A stretch of DNA of 64,000 nucleotides from JBMNKL01 sp050952225. Its GTDB lineage: Bacteria; Bacillota; Clostridia; Acetivibrionales; DTU013. The stretch lies in the NCBI GenBank assembly GCA_050952225.1, contig JBMNKL010000001.1, positions 620,001 to 684,000 on the forward strand, written 5' to 3'. Made by a program: the position numbers and the translations under genes. Within the stretch, counting starts at the first letter, position 1. The number at the start of each line of letters is the position of its first letter. The notes below the pieces were generated by a model, which made no database searches, was not told the DNA's origin, and saw only the letters and a program-made list of their open reading frames with translations. Shown here piece after piece: positions 17,326 through 25,909 of this stretch.

Positions 17326-18855
17326 ATGGGCAAAAGGATTACGGTACTGGTGCTGGTTATGGTGATACTGCTTACCTTTGCCGAAACGGCTTTTGCGCGC
17401 GAAGGTATATGCGGGTATGAGGGCGGTATCTCGTCGGGCGAGGTGCCCGGCAAAACGACGCTGGATTACCAGGAAGTGACGTTTGTCACCGGTGAACCTT
17501 TGGTTTTTAAAGGCACCATGACAATAAGAAAGAACCAAAGGCAGGACAAACTGACCACAACATATACATACAACCTTCGAAACACGGAAAAAAACGGCAC
17601 GCTGACGCGGACGCTGGTATTTGAAACTGCCGCTTCGGCGTCGGGAAACGGGCAGATAACGGAAGAAACCAGGCTGACATCGGCTAGGGAAAGCATAAGG
17701 ATTAACGGAACTACTTATAATATTGCCAATATAAACAATTATGATTTTTCACGTTCAAATCTTATCGACCCGAAACCCGCCGTCCAGTATCATGCCGGCA
17801 GCATCTGGAGCAGGAAGGTATACCAGGTCGGCGCGGCGGCGGAAGGCAACACGGTGACGGTTGAGTGTACGGGCAATTATTACGGATACGACCAGTACTG
17901 GGGCAATGCCGAAAGCCTTGTCCTGGATTATATAATCAGCAGTGAAACGAGTAATGGCGACGTGGAGGATAAATGGAGGGGAACCGCGTCCGTTAAAATA
18001 TCCTGTACATCCACGGAGCAGTTGGCATACCAGGATAACAAGCCCGATCAAATCAGTTTTCCGGGCAATTACATCCAGAAACGCATGAACACGAGCGTGC
18101 TGGAGTACACGTGCAAGCTGCCCGAGTTTGACGCTAAAGGTGTGGCAACGGATTATTTTGTGACATATAAAGATAGCTTGAAGCTAGAGACATTCCCCGT
18201 GCAAAAGAGCCTTCCGACCGTAAACCCCACCAATATAAGAGGCCATTGGGCGGAGGAAGAAATCAGGATAATGTTCGGCCTGGAAGTATTTAAAGGAGAC
18301 GGTTCGAATTTCTACCCGGATAATTTCATGAGCAGGGCGGAATTTGCCGCCGCAATGGACCAGGTAGCCAGGGAGGTGCCGCAGGATCCGATGCTGGCTG
18401 CCAGAACTGTTGCGCAAAGAAGAGTACAATCCAAGGAACCTGTAATATCACCATTTGACGACGTGTCCGTTGAAAATATTTATTTCAGCCAGATAAAAAA
18501 CTCTTTCGACCGCGGCTTGATGAACGGAACAGGTAATAACCTGTTCAGACCTAATGAAGGCATAACCAAGGCTGATGCGGTTGTCGCGTTTATAAGGGCG
18601 CTTGGATTTGAGAACCTGGCTCCCTCTCCCTACGCGGTGACGACCTTCAGGGACAATGATCTTATACCGGCCCATGCAAGGAATGCCGCTTATGTGGCCC
18701 AAAAAATCGGATTGATTCAAGGCGACGGCAAGGGAAATATGAATCCCAGGAAGAAACTTACCAAGGCTGAAGGAGCCATGATGTTCAACAGCCTTATCAG
18801 GTATCTTCAGGACGGTATCAGGAAAGATTACAGGGAAAGACTGGTCAATTACTGA
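17326..18855 (+). CDS. Secreted SLH-domain protein
   Basis: 509 aa from an ATG with GGGGG upstream. A signal peptide is clear (VLVLVMVILLTFAETAFA). The middle 300 residues are beta-rich and not assigned to a family. Three SLH repeats occupy the C-terminus from about residue 310: NIRGHWAEEEIRIMF, then SPFDDVSVENIYFSQI, then TTFRDNDLIPAHAR with KKLTKAEGAMMFNSL. SLH repeats anchor proteins to pyruvylated secondary wall polymer. It lies 26 bp after the other SLH gene and 100 bp before the CtpA-type protease, a group of envelope genes likely transcribed together. Confidence 0.85.
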   Translation: MGKRITVLVLVMVILLTFAETAFAREGICGYEGGISSGEVPGKTTLDYQEVTFVTGEPLVFKGTMTIRKNQRQDKLTTTYTYNLRNTEKNGTLTRTLVFETAASASGNGQITEETRLTSARESIRINGTTYNIANINNYDFSRSNLIDPKPAVQYHAGSIWSRKVYQVGAAAEGNTVTVECTGNYYGYDQYWGNAESLVLDYIISSETSNGDVEDKWRGTASVKISCTSTEQLAYQDNKPDQISFPGNYIQKRMNTSVLEYTCKLPEFDAKGVATDYFVTYKDSLKLETFPVQKSLPTVNPTNIRGHWAEEEIRIMFGLEVFKGDGSNFYPDNFMSRAEFAAAMDQVAREVPQDPMLAARTVAQRRVQSKEPVISPFDDVSVENIYFSQIKNSFDRGLMNGTGNNLFRPNEGITKADAVVAFIRALGFENLAPSPYAVTTFRDNDLIPAHARNAAYVAQKIGLIQGDGKGNMNPRKKLTKAEGAMMFNSLIRYLQDGIRKDYRERLVNY

Positions 18856-18955
18856 CCTTTAGTGATACAATATTCCTTACGGCTGTACAATTGCTTAAAA
18901 CATGCTGCACCTCTCTTTTTCAAGAGAGGCTAAATTATTGCAAAGGGGAATTAGT

Positions 18956-20452
18956 GTGAAAAAATACTTACGCAAACCAAGGTTAACCCTGGTTATTTTT
19001 TCTGTCCTGATCATTGCTGTTTTTCTCGGGCAAGCTGTTTTTGCGGCGTCGGATGAGGACAATATCAATCTGCTTTACATGGAAAAATTCTTTGAATTTG
19101 TCCGAGACCAGTACGAGGGCGGGCTGTCGGACAGCAAAATGGTCGACGGCGCTGTCAGGGGTATTTTGAATTCCCTGGACGATTATACTACATATTACAC
19201 TAAGGAAGAGAAAGAAGCTTTTTTGGATTCGGTATCGGGAATATTCGGAGGAATCGGAATAACAATGGAAGTCAGCGGCGACTATATCGTCGTATCAAAG
19301 GTTCTTCCGGCTACACCGGCAGAAAGAGCCGGAATACTTCAGGGAGACAAAATTGTCGAAGCCGACGGCGTGAACCTCGTGGGAATGGCAGCCGAGAAGG
19401 CAGCTTACCTGATAAGGGGCGATGTCGGAACAGTTGTAAAAATCGGAGTATTGAGAAACGAAAGCAAAGAGATTAAGTACTTTGAGATAACCAGGGAAGT
19501 TATCAAGGTGAACCCGGTTACATATGAAATAAGAAATGGTATCGGCTACATCAAGCTGGAGCAGTTCAATGAAAATACCGACGAGTATATGACAAAAGCG
19601 CTGGAAGCAATGGATCGGAACAGGATCACGAAAATCATACTTGATTTGAGGGACAATCCGGGCGGAAGCGTTGCACAGGCAACGGCGCTGGCGCAGAAAT
19701 TTGTGCCTAAGGGAATTATCACAAAGCTGGATTTCCGTTCCGAAAGCTATGATGACATAGAATATTACTCCCACCTTGAAAAACCAAAGTATGAGCTTGC
19801 TGTCCTGGTAAACGGCATGACGGCGAGCGCTTCGGAAATAGTGGCGGGTGCCATACAGGATACCGGCGCGGGCAAGCTGGTAGGGACAAAGACATTTGGG
19901 AAAGCGAGATTTCAGAGCCTGATACCCGTATTGTCAAGGGATGCGTTTTTTAAGTATATCAACGAGGGTATACTTGCGGTAAATGCTTACGACCTGCAGT
20001 CTCGTGGAATAATGCCTTTGGAAGAAGATATTGCCGGGTATGCGAAATTAACGCTGGGCGTGTACTATACGCCGAAGGGCAGAATGATCGACGGGCAGGG
20101 TCTTACTCCCGACATCGTGGCGGAAGACCCAAAACCGATGCACGATGTCAATATCAATAGCATCCAGAAGCTGACCAAAACGGTCGAACATGGCTTAAAC
20201 GGGCAGGGAATCGATGTTTATAACGCTGAAAAGATATTGAGATTTTCAGGATATAATATTACGGCCGTTGACAATACGCTTGATATAGACACGGTTGAAG
20301 CTTTAAAGTATTTCCAGAGAAAATCGGGTCTCAATGTAAACGGAATTCTTGACAAGCAAACCCAGGATGCTTTGAATGCGGAACTGGACAGGCTGATTGC
20401 CAAATATGACATGCAATATGCCGCTGCCGTGGAAGTGCTTACCAACAGGTAA
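18956..20452 (+). CDS. S41 family C-terminal processing protease
   Basis: 498 aa; the GTG at 18956 is preceded by AAAGGGG and gives MKK plus a membrane or signal segment ending QAVFAAS. A PDZ domain lies at about 85-165 (PAERAGILQGDKI). The protease core carries the catalytic serine in MTASASEIVAG near 295 and the lysine in GTKTFGKARFQ near 320. A peptidoglycan-binding helix bundle ends the protein (TVEALKYFQRKSGLNVNGILDKQT, shown here in its key span). The architecture matches CtpA/CtpB of Firmicutes. CtpB acts in sporulation signalling, and spoIIR follows, so a developmental role is possible but not shown. Confidence 0.9.
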   Translation: MKKYLRKPRLTLVIFSVLIIAVFLGQAVFAASDEDNINLLYMEKFFEFVRDQYEGGLSDSKMVDGAVRGILNSLDDYTTYYTKEEKEAFLDSVSGIFGGIGITMEVSGDYIVVSKVLPATPAERAGILQGDKIVEADGVNLVGMAAEKAAYLIRGDVGTVVKIGVLRNESKEIKYFEITREVIKVNPVTYEIRNGIGYIKLEQFNENTDEYMTKALEAMDRNRITKIILDLRDNPGGSVAQATALAQKFVPKGIITKLDFRSESYDDIEYYSHLEKPKYELAVLVNGMTASASEIVAGAIQDTGAGKLVGTKTFGKARFQSLIPVLSRDAFFKYINEGILAVNAYDLQSRGIMPLEEDIAGYAKLTLGVYYTPKGRMIDGQGLTPDIVAEDPKPMHDVNINSIQKLTKTVEHGLNGQGIDVYNAEKILRFSGYNITAVDNTLDIDTVEALKYFQRKSGLNVNGILDKQTQDALNAELDRLIAKYDMQYAAAVEVLTNR

Positions 20453-20581
20453 GGAAAGCAGTCTCCCAGTTTCTTTTTTCATTGCACATTGTTAACTTAA
20501 AGTATAATTTTTATCCTGATTGACAATACTTTATATCAATGGATAAAGCATAATATTAAGGTATTGTCAGGGGGATATGCA

Positions 20582-21307
20582 ATGAAAAGACTGTTGGAGA
20601 CGGTTAAGAAAATTTCAGCCCGGTTTCACGCCCGGAGGCCGGCGGGATTTATTGCGCTGGTATTGGCAGTTGTTTTGGTCTTCTGTGCCCATGGTGTGAA
20701 TTCCTACACTGAAAGCGTAAATGACGGATTTGCCGACAGCATTATAAGGCTTCACGTCATAGCCAACAGCGACTCGGCTGAAGACCAGGAGCTTAAGCGG
20801 AATGTACGGGACGCCGTCCTGGCATGCGTGCGGGAGTTGGTGGAGGAATCCGGTAATATAAAGGAAACCGAATCAATTATAAAGGAAAACATCAGCGGCA
20901 TTTCGGCTGCCGCGAGGAAGACGGTGCTGGATAGCGGCATGGATTATGCTGTTAAAACGGAATTTGGGAAGTATCCTTTTCCGACAAAGGCATATGGGGA
21001 TATCATACTGCCGCCGGGGGCATATAAAGCTCTGAGAGTGGTTATCGGGAAAGGCGAAGGCTCCAACTGGTGGTGCGTCCTTTTTCCACCGCTGTGCTTT
21101 GTCGACGTTACACATGGCATTGTCCCGGACTCGGCTAAGGAGGAACTAAGAGAGGTGCTTTCGGATGAAGAGTACAGGATAGTGACTTCTTCCGACGACG
21201 AAAGCGATATCCCCGTTAAAATAAAATTTAAGATCGTTGAAATGTTCCAGGATTCAAAAATCAGGCTTGCCGGCGCTTTTGAAAAACTGTTCAAACCGGA
21301 AAGCTGA
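20582..21307 (+). CDS. spoIIR: Stage II sporulation protein R
   Basis: 241 aa, ATG preceded by CAGGGGGAT. One N-terminal membrane segment (residues about 22-42) is followed by the conserved secreted domain: IIRLHVIANSDS, KRNVRDAVL, PPGAYKALRVVIG and NWWCVLFPPLCFVD. SpoIIR is made in the forespore and triggers SpoIIGA to activate SigE in the mother cell. Its presence supports an endospore-forming organism. I could not pick a convincing SigF promoter in the AT-rich 130 bp upstream. Confidence 0.95.
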   Translation: MKRLLETVKKISARFHARRPAGFIALVLAVVLVFCAHGVNSYTESVNDGFADSIIRLHVIANSDSAEDQELKRNVRDAVLACVRELVEESGNIKETESIIKENISGISAAARKTVLDSGMDYAVKTEFGKYPFPTKAYGDIILPPGAYKALRVVIGKGEGSNWWCVLFPPLCFVDVTHGIVPDSAKEELREVLSDEEYRIVTSSDDESDIPVKIKFKIVEMFQDSKIRLAGAFEKLFKPES

Positions 21308-21335
21308 AGCTCGCGCGGGTGCGGATGAATCGGGC

Positions 21336-21570
21336 GGGCAGGGCGGCTTGAAATTTGGGATTAGGTTCCCTCATGGGCAGGCTGTAATATCCTGTTTCAC
21401 TTCAACGCGGGCGCTTGTTATTCGCCATCCGTAGCTCAGAACAAGCGACTTCGGCGTCCATGCCGAAGTATAACGGGTATTCCTTATGGGTTCCGCGTTC
21501 AAGTTTCACCAGGACATAACACCCTGCAGCCATTCCTGCACAAAATCTCAAATTTCAAGCCGCCCTGCCC
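21336..21570. repeat. Long imperfect palindrome with 22-bp perfect terminal inverted repeats
   Basis: GGGCAGGGCGGCTTGAAATTTG-type sequence at 21336-21357 is exactly complementary to 21549-21570. Inward the two arms keep pairing with mismatches (for example TCCTGTTTCACTTCAACGCG against the complement of CGCGTTCAAGTTTCACCAGGA). The centre holds a nested hairpin, ACTTCGGC / GCCGAAGT. There is no open frame. The structure resembles a miniature inverted-repeat element or a very large RNA hairpin, and it could also act as the spoIIR terminator. Confidence 0.7.
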
Positions 21571-21634
21571 ACCTATTCTATCTGCCTCCTTGTGTTTTCC
21601 GGCCGCTTCTAATGACGTCCGTGTCATTTCCAGC

Positions 21635-21660
21635 TAAATCCGCCGTCCGTGGCGGATTTA
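21635..21660. repeat. Perfect 10-bp hairpin
   Basis: TAAATCCGCC and GGCGGATTTA flank the loop GTCCGT. There is no T-run after it, so a terminator is not convincing. It lies between the palindrome at 21336-21570 and the promoter of the IMP dehydrogenase-type gene. Otherwise the 21308-21865 interval contains no gene that I can support. Confidence 0.5.
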
Positions 21661-21738
21661 GACGATCCCCTATCCCATTCCTTGCCTTGACTCGCGCACG
21701 GGGTTTCAATAAATTTGCACAAAGCCTGCCAAGTTTTC

Positions 21739-21767
21739 TTGACGCGACTATTGTTCTTATGTATAAT
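21739..21767 (+). promoter_or_regulatory. Predicted SigA-type promoter of the IMP dehydrogenase-type gene
   Basis: TTGACG and TATAAT are spaced by 17 bp. The roughly 95-base leader contains a small hairpin (TTGCAC GTGCTT GTGCAA) just before the AGGAGGG ribosome-binding site. I recognise no purine riboswitch core in it. Confidence 0.7.
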
Positions 21768-21865
21768 GTTATCTAATATTTCGGGCTGAGTTGTGAAAGC
21801 CGTAAACGCTTATGTAAAGCGGGTTGCACGTGCTTGTGCAATATTGGCGCAGGAGGGATGATCTC

Positions 21866-23368
21866 ATGGCGTATTATTACAATGAACCATCGCGGACTTT
21901 TTCGGAATACTTGCTGATACCAAACCTTACAACAAAGGAATGCATGCCTTCGAATGTAAGCTTGAGAACGCCTATTGTAAAATACAAAAAGGGCGAAGAG
22001 GCTTCGATGCATATCAACATACCGCTGGTTTCAGCCATAATGCAAGCCGTTTCAGACTCAGGGATGGCAATAGCTCTTGCAAGGTGTGGAGGTCTTTCCT
22101 TCATCTACGTGTCGCAGCCGATTGACCAGCAGGCTGAGATGGTGCGGAAAGTAAAAAAATACAAGGCGGGCTTTGTGGTCAGCGATTCAAACCTTAAACC
22201 TGACGATACATTGGCTGATGTTCTTGAACTAAAGAGAAGAACCGGCCATTCTACAATAGCAATTACCGAGGACGGGTCTCCGAACGGAAAGCTTCTTGGA
22301 TTGGTTACAAGCCGTGACTACCGAGTAAGCAGAACGCCGCTTGATACGAATGTCAGGGAATTCATGACGCCGTTTGAGTCCTTGATTTACGGCCAGGAGG
22401 GCATTACGCTGAAAGAAGCCAACGATATGATATGGGACCATAAGCTGAATGTCCTGCCCGTAGTCGATAAGAACGGGAACCTTGCTTATCTCGTGTTCAG
22501 GAAAGACTACGACAGCCATAAAGAGAATCCCCTGGAATTGCTGGACTCTCAAAAAAGGCTGATGACAGGCGCAGGCGTAAACACCAGGGACTACAAAGAG
22601 AGAGTGCCGGCTTTGTTAGAGGCGGGCGCCGACATCCTTTGTGTTGATTCATCGGACGGTTATACTGAATTCCAGAAAGATACGATAGAATGGATAAAAA
22701 GCGAATATGGGGACAGCGTTAAAGTCGGCGGCGGGAATGTTGTCGACAGGGAAGGATTCCTGTATCTTGCAAAAACGGGAGCCGATTTTATAAAGGTCGG
22801 AATAGGAGGAGGCTCAATATGCATTACCCGCGAACAGAAGGGCATTGGCCGTGGCCAGGCGACGGCGGTTATTGAAGTTGCCAGGGCAAGAGATGAGTAT
22901 TTCAAGGAAACGGGAATATATATACCTATCTGCTCTGACGGCGGGATAGTTCATGATTATCATATGGCCCTTGCGCTTGCCATGGGAGCCGACTTCATTA
23001 TGCTGGGCAGGTATTTTGCCCGGTTTGACGAGAGCCCGACAAGAAGGTTGAGAATCGGGAATAATTATGTCAAGGAATACTGGGGAGAGGGATCAAACAG
23101 GGCACGCAACTGGCAAAGATATGAAATGGGCGATAATAACAGGCTGGATTTTGAAGAAGGTGTAGATTCATACGTGCCATATGCGGGCAAACTTAAAGAC
23201 AACCTTGATGCTACCTTGAGCAAGCTAAAGGCGACTATGTGCGCATGCGGCGCGATTACCATCGAGGAACTCCATCAGAAGGCCAGGTTGACGCTTGTGT
23301 CGTCGACCAGCATCATAGAGGGCGGAACACATGATGTCATATTAAAGGACAATGAACCGTCTGCATAG
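21866..23368 (+). CDS. guaB: IMP dehydrogenase-type protein
   Basis: 500 aa from an ATG six bases after AGGAGGGAT. It has the IMPDH/GMP reductase barrel with an inserted CBS pair: VTSRDYRVSR and HKLNVLPVVDKNGN mark the two CBS motifs near 150-215. The catalytic cysteine loop reads GIGGGSICITREQKGIG near 325, where classical GuaB has GPGSICTTR. The flap and C-terminus follow (KEYWGEGSNRARNW). Classical enzymes oxidise IMP to XMP for GMP synthesis. The one-residue loop difference and the C-terminal region put this in a variant subfamily, so the gene symbol is likely rather than certain. Confidence 0.82.
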   Translation: MAYYYNEPSRTFSEYLLIPNLTTKECMPSNVSLRTPIVKYKKGEEASMHINIPLVSAIMQAVSDSGMAIALARCGGLSFIYVSQPIDQQAEMVRKVKKYKAGFVVSDSNLKPDDTLADVLELKRRTGHSTIAITEDGSPNGKLLGLVTSRDYRVSRTPLDTNVREFMTPFESLIYGQEGITLKEANDMIWDHKLNVLPVVDKNGNLAYLVFRKDYDSHKENPLELLDSQKRLMTGAGVNTRDYKERVPALLEAGADILCVDSSDGYTEFQKDTIEWIKSEYGDSVKVGGGNVVDREGFLYLAKTGADFIKVGIGGGSICITREQKGIGRGQATAVIEVARARDEYFKETGIYIPICSDGGIVHDYHMALALAMGADFIMLGRYFARFDESPTRRLRIGNNYVKEYWGEGSNRARNWQRYEMGDNNRLDFEEGVDSYVPYAGKLKDNLDATLSKLKATMCACGAITIEELHQKARLTLVSSTSIIEGGTHDVILKDNEPSA

Positions 23369-23481
23369 TGTGAAACGGCATATTTAACCGGATTTGCCGC
23401 ACCATGGCCTGGTGTATGCGGGACTCGCCAAGTCATTTTATAAGATGCCCTGACCCGTACCCGCATGTAATCCTCCCGGTC

Positions 23482-23513
23482 CATCCATGCCTTAACATAG
23501 CGTCCCTGCACCG
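23482..23513 (-). repeat. 32-bp dispersed repeat, copy 1
   Basis: This stretch matches the sequence at 35866-35897 in opposite orientation, 27 of 32 positions identical by my alignment (shared core TAAGGCATGGA and CGGTGCAGG). Both copies are intergenic. The rest of 23369-23556 has short inverted repeats (CACCA TGGCC TGGTG) but no supportable gene. Confidence 0.5.
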
Positions 23514-23556
23514 CTTGTATTGCCGGTGCTAAAAGCGCGACAATACATAGGGCTTA

Positions 23557-23585
23557 TTGACAATATAGAATATGTATTTTATAAT
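23557..23585 (+). promoter_or_regulatory. Strong predicted promoter upstream of greA
   Basis: TTGACA and TATAAT, both exact consensus, are separated by 17 bp. Transcription would start near 23592, about 220 bases before greA. Confidence 0.75.
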
Positions 23586-23621
23586 TATTTAGCTAAGAAA
23601 GGAACTGTGTGATTTTTCCAG

Positions 23622-23655
23622 GCACTGAAATATTTGACCAGTGCTGTTTTATATT
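23622..23655 (+). terminator. Terminator-like hairpin in the greA leader
   Basis: GCACTG and CAGTGC flank an 11-base loop and are followed by TGTTTTATATTTT. It sits only about 30 bases downstream of the expected transcription start, so it could attenuate greA or end a short transcript. Confidence 0.45.
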
Positions 23656-23812
23656 TTATATATATATAAGGATTATATGTTCCCATAGAATATGGAAATA
23701 AATTATCGTGAAATTTACTGTCGGCTCGATGTGCGTTTGGCAAGGCAGAATAAATAGAGGATGAATGCATATATTATCAACACAAAATTTCTAGGTAAAG
23801 GAGAGACTCTAA

Positions 23813-24289
23813 ATGACAGGCAAAGAAGTCATACTGACTTATGAGGGATTGAAAAAGCTGGAGAATGAGCTTGAACAGTTGAGAGGTCCGAAAAGAATGG
23901 AAATAAAAGAGAGGATAAAAACGGCGCTCTCATTTGGAGACATTACCGAAAATTCCGAGTATGACGAAGCGAAAAATGAACAGGCATATATTGAGAGCAG
24001 GATAGCTCAACTGGAGGCCATGTTAAAAAACGCAAAAGTCATTGATGAGGACGATGTCAGCACGGACCAGGTAACAATCGGCTCAAAAGTCAGGCTTCTT
24101 GATATGGAACAAAACGAGGAAACCGTATATACGATTGTAGGTTCCACCGAGGCCGATCCGACACAGCATAGAATATCTAACGAATCACCCGTCGGCAAGG
24201 CGCTGATAAACAAGAAATGCGGAGATGTTATCGAGGTAACGGTGCCTGATGGTATCATTAAGTTAAAAGTCTTGAAAATAGAAAAATAA
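23813..24289 (+). CDS. greA: Transcription elongation factor GreA
   Basis: 158 aa, ATG after AAAGGAGAG. The N-terminal coiled coil carries the tip acidic residues in GDITENSEYDEAKNEQ near 42-57, which reach the RNA polymerase active site to stimulate cleavage of backtracked RNA. The C-terminal FKBP-like domain includes PVGKALINKKCGD. Length is normal for the family. lysS follows 48 bp downstream, a frequent pairing in Firmicutes. Confidence 0.96.
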   Translation: MTGKEVILTYEGLKKLENELEQLRGPKRMEIKERIKTALSFGDITENSEYDEAKNEQAYIESRIAQLEAMLKNAKVIDEDDVSTDQVTIGSKVRLLDMEQNEETVYTIVGSTEADPTQHRISNESPVGKALINKKCGDVIEVTVPDGIIKLKVLKIEK

Positions 24290-24337
24290 AGATACCCGGC
24301 GCACAAAACTTTGCAAAGATTTTAAGGAGGTTCTCAG

Positions 24338-25831
24338 ATGGCAGACGGTATTGATATTAACCGTGATACGGCTGAATTAAGTGAAATTCTCAGGGTCAGG
24401 CGTGCTAAGCTGGAGGAATTGCAGCGAAGCGGCAAGGATCCTTATAAAATAATAAAGTACGATGTAACCCATGATTCGAAAACGATTATTGAGAACTTCG
24501 AGACACTTGAAGGAACAAACGTATCTGTTGCAGGCAGGATGATGTCGAAGCGTGACATGGGCAAGGCCGGTTTTTGCGATTTGCAGGACCGGGACGGCAG
24601 AATCCAGATTTATATAAAGCTGGACAACGTAGGCAAAGAAGCCTTTGATGAATTTAAAAAATACGACATAGGCGATGTTATAGGCGTAATAGGGACTGTC
24701 TTCAGGACCCATAAGGGCGAAATTTCCGTCAAAGCGGAAGAAATTATACTCCTGGCAAAATCCCTGCAGCCGTTGCCGGAGAAATGGCACGGCCTCAGGG
24801 ATATCGATTTGAGGTACAGGCAGAGATATCTGGATTTGATAATGAATCCTGAAGTGAAAAACGCGTTTATCACCAGGAGCAGGATAATAAGAGCAATAAG
24901 GAGTTTTTTGGACGAACGGGGATTCCTGGAAGTAGAAACTCCGATTCTGTGTACTATTCATGGCGGGGCTACGGCAAGGCCGTTTATAACGCACCACAAT
25001 ACGCTTGATATGGATCTTTTCCTCAGGATTGCGCCTGAATTATACCTGAAACGCCTGATTGTCGGGGGATTGGAAAAGGTTTATGAACTGGGGAAGATGT
25101 TCAGGAACGAAGGTATGTCCATAAAGCACAACCCCGAATTTACAATGATAGAGATCTATGAAGCATATAATGACTACCAGGGCATGATGGAGCTTACGGA
25201 ATCATTGATTTCAACGGTTGCAAGGGAAGTGCTCGGGAAAACAAAAATCGTTTACCAGGGGGTTGAAATAGACCTTGAACCGCCATGGGAGAGAATAACA
25301 ATGCGCGATGCCGTGCTGAAATATGCAGGCGTTGATTTTGACTCCATTGAAAGTGACGAGGAAGCCCGAAATGCGGCACGAGCCAAAGGTGTTCATGTTG
25401 ATGACGACAAGACCAAAGGCGAAGTTATGAACCTCATGTTTGAAGAACTGGTGGAGGAGCACCTCGTCCAGCCGGTATTTATTATGGATTATCCTGTCGA
25501 AGTGTCGCCATTGACGAAAAGAAAGCCAGACAGGCCGGAATTGACTGAAAGGTTTGAATTATTCATAACAGGAAGGGAATTTGCAAACGCATACTCGGAA
25601 CTGAATGACCCTATTGACCAGAAGGAGCGTTTCCTGGACCAGGTAAGAAAAAGGGAAGCTGGAGACGAGGAAGCGAGCATGATGGACGATGACTTTATCA
25701 ACGCGCTGGAGTACGGCATGCCGCCGACAGGCGGACTGGGAATCGGCATAGACAGGCTGATCATGCTGCTGACAGATTCATACTCCATAAGAGATGTATT
25801 GCTGTTCCCGGTAATGAAGCCGAAAGAATGA
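24338..25831 (+). CDS. lysS: Lysyl-tRNA synthetase, class II
   Basis: 497 aa with AAGGAGG upstream. The N-terminal OB-fold anticodon-binding domain contains VAGRMMSKRDMGKA. Class II motifs follow: motif 2 FRNEGMSIKHNPEFTMIE near 250, and motif 3 GLGIGIDRLIMLLT near 470. It charges tRNA-Lys in the cytoplasm. No domain is missing, and the frame is uninterrupted. Confidence 0.97.
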   Translation: MADGIDINRDTAELSEILRVRRAKLEELQRSGKDPYKIIKYDVTHDSKTIIENFETLEGTNVSVAGRMMSKRDMGKAGFCDLQDRDGRIQIYIKLDNVGKEAFDEFKKYDIGDVIGVIGTVFRTHKGEISVKAEEIILLAKSLQPLPEKWHGLRDIDLRYRQRYLDLIMNPEVKNAFITRSRIIRAIRSFLDERGFLEVETPILCTIHGGATARPFITHHNTLDMDLFLRIAPELYLKRLIVGGLEKVYELGKMFRNEGMSIKHNPEFTMIEIYEAYNDYQGMMELTESLISTVAREVLGKTKIVYQGVEIDLEPPWERITMRDAVLKYAGVDFDSIESDEEARNAARAKGVHVDDDKTKGEVMNLMFEELVEEHLVQPVFIMDYPVEVSPLTKRKPDRPELTERFELFITGREFANAYSELNDPIDQKERFLDQVRKREAGDEEASMMDDDFINALEYGMPPTGGLGIGIDRLIMLLTDSYSIRDVLLFPVMKPKE

Positions 25832-25909
25832 TATGCCGCGTTGTGCCGCTTATCTTGCGGATGAATAAGCGGCATGACAGTTATATAATGTCGTACGGGG
25901 GCTTGAATT

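Noticed and set aside
21428..21480. tRNA-like sequence around CCGTAGCTCAG
   Set aside because: No acceptor or T-arm pairing can be built; it is the centre of the palindromic element with its ACTTCGGC/GCCGAAGT hairpin.
23275..23511. Reverse-strand open frame after the IMPDH-type gene
   Set aside because: It overlaps the end of that gene, has no clear start signal or recognisable domain, and its downstream part lies in an area with repeats.
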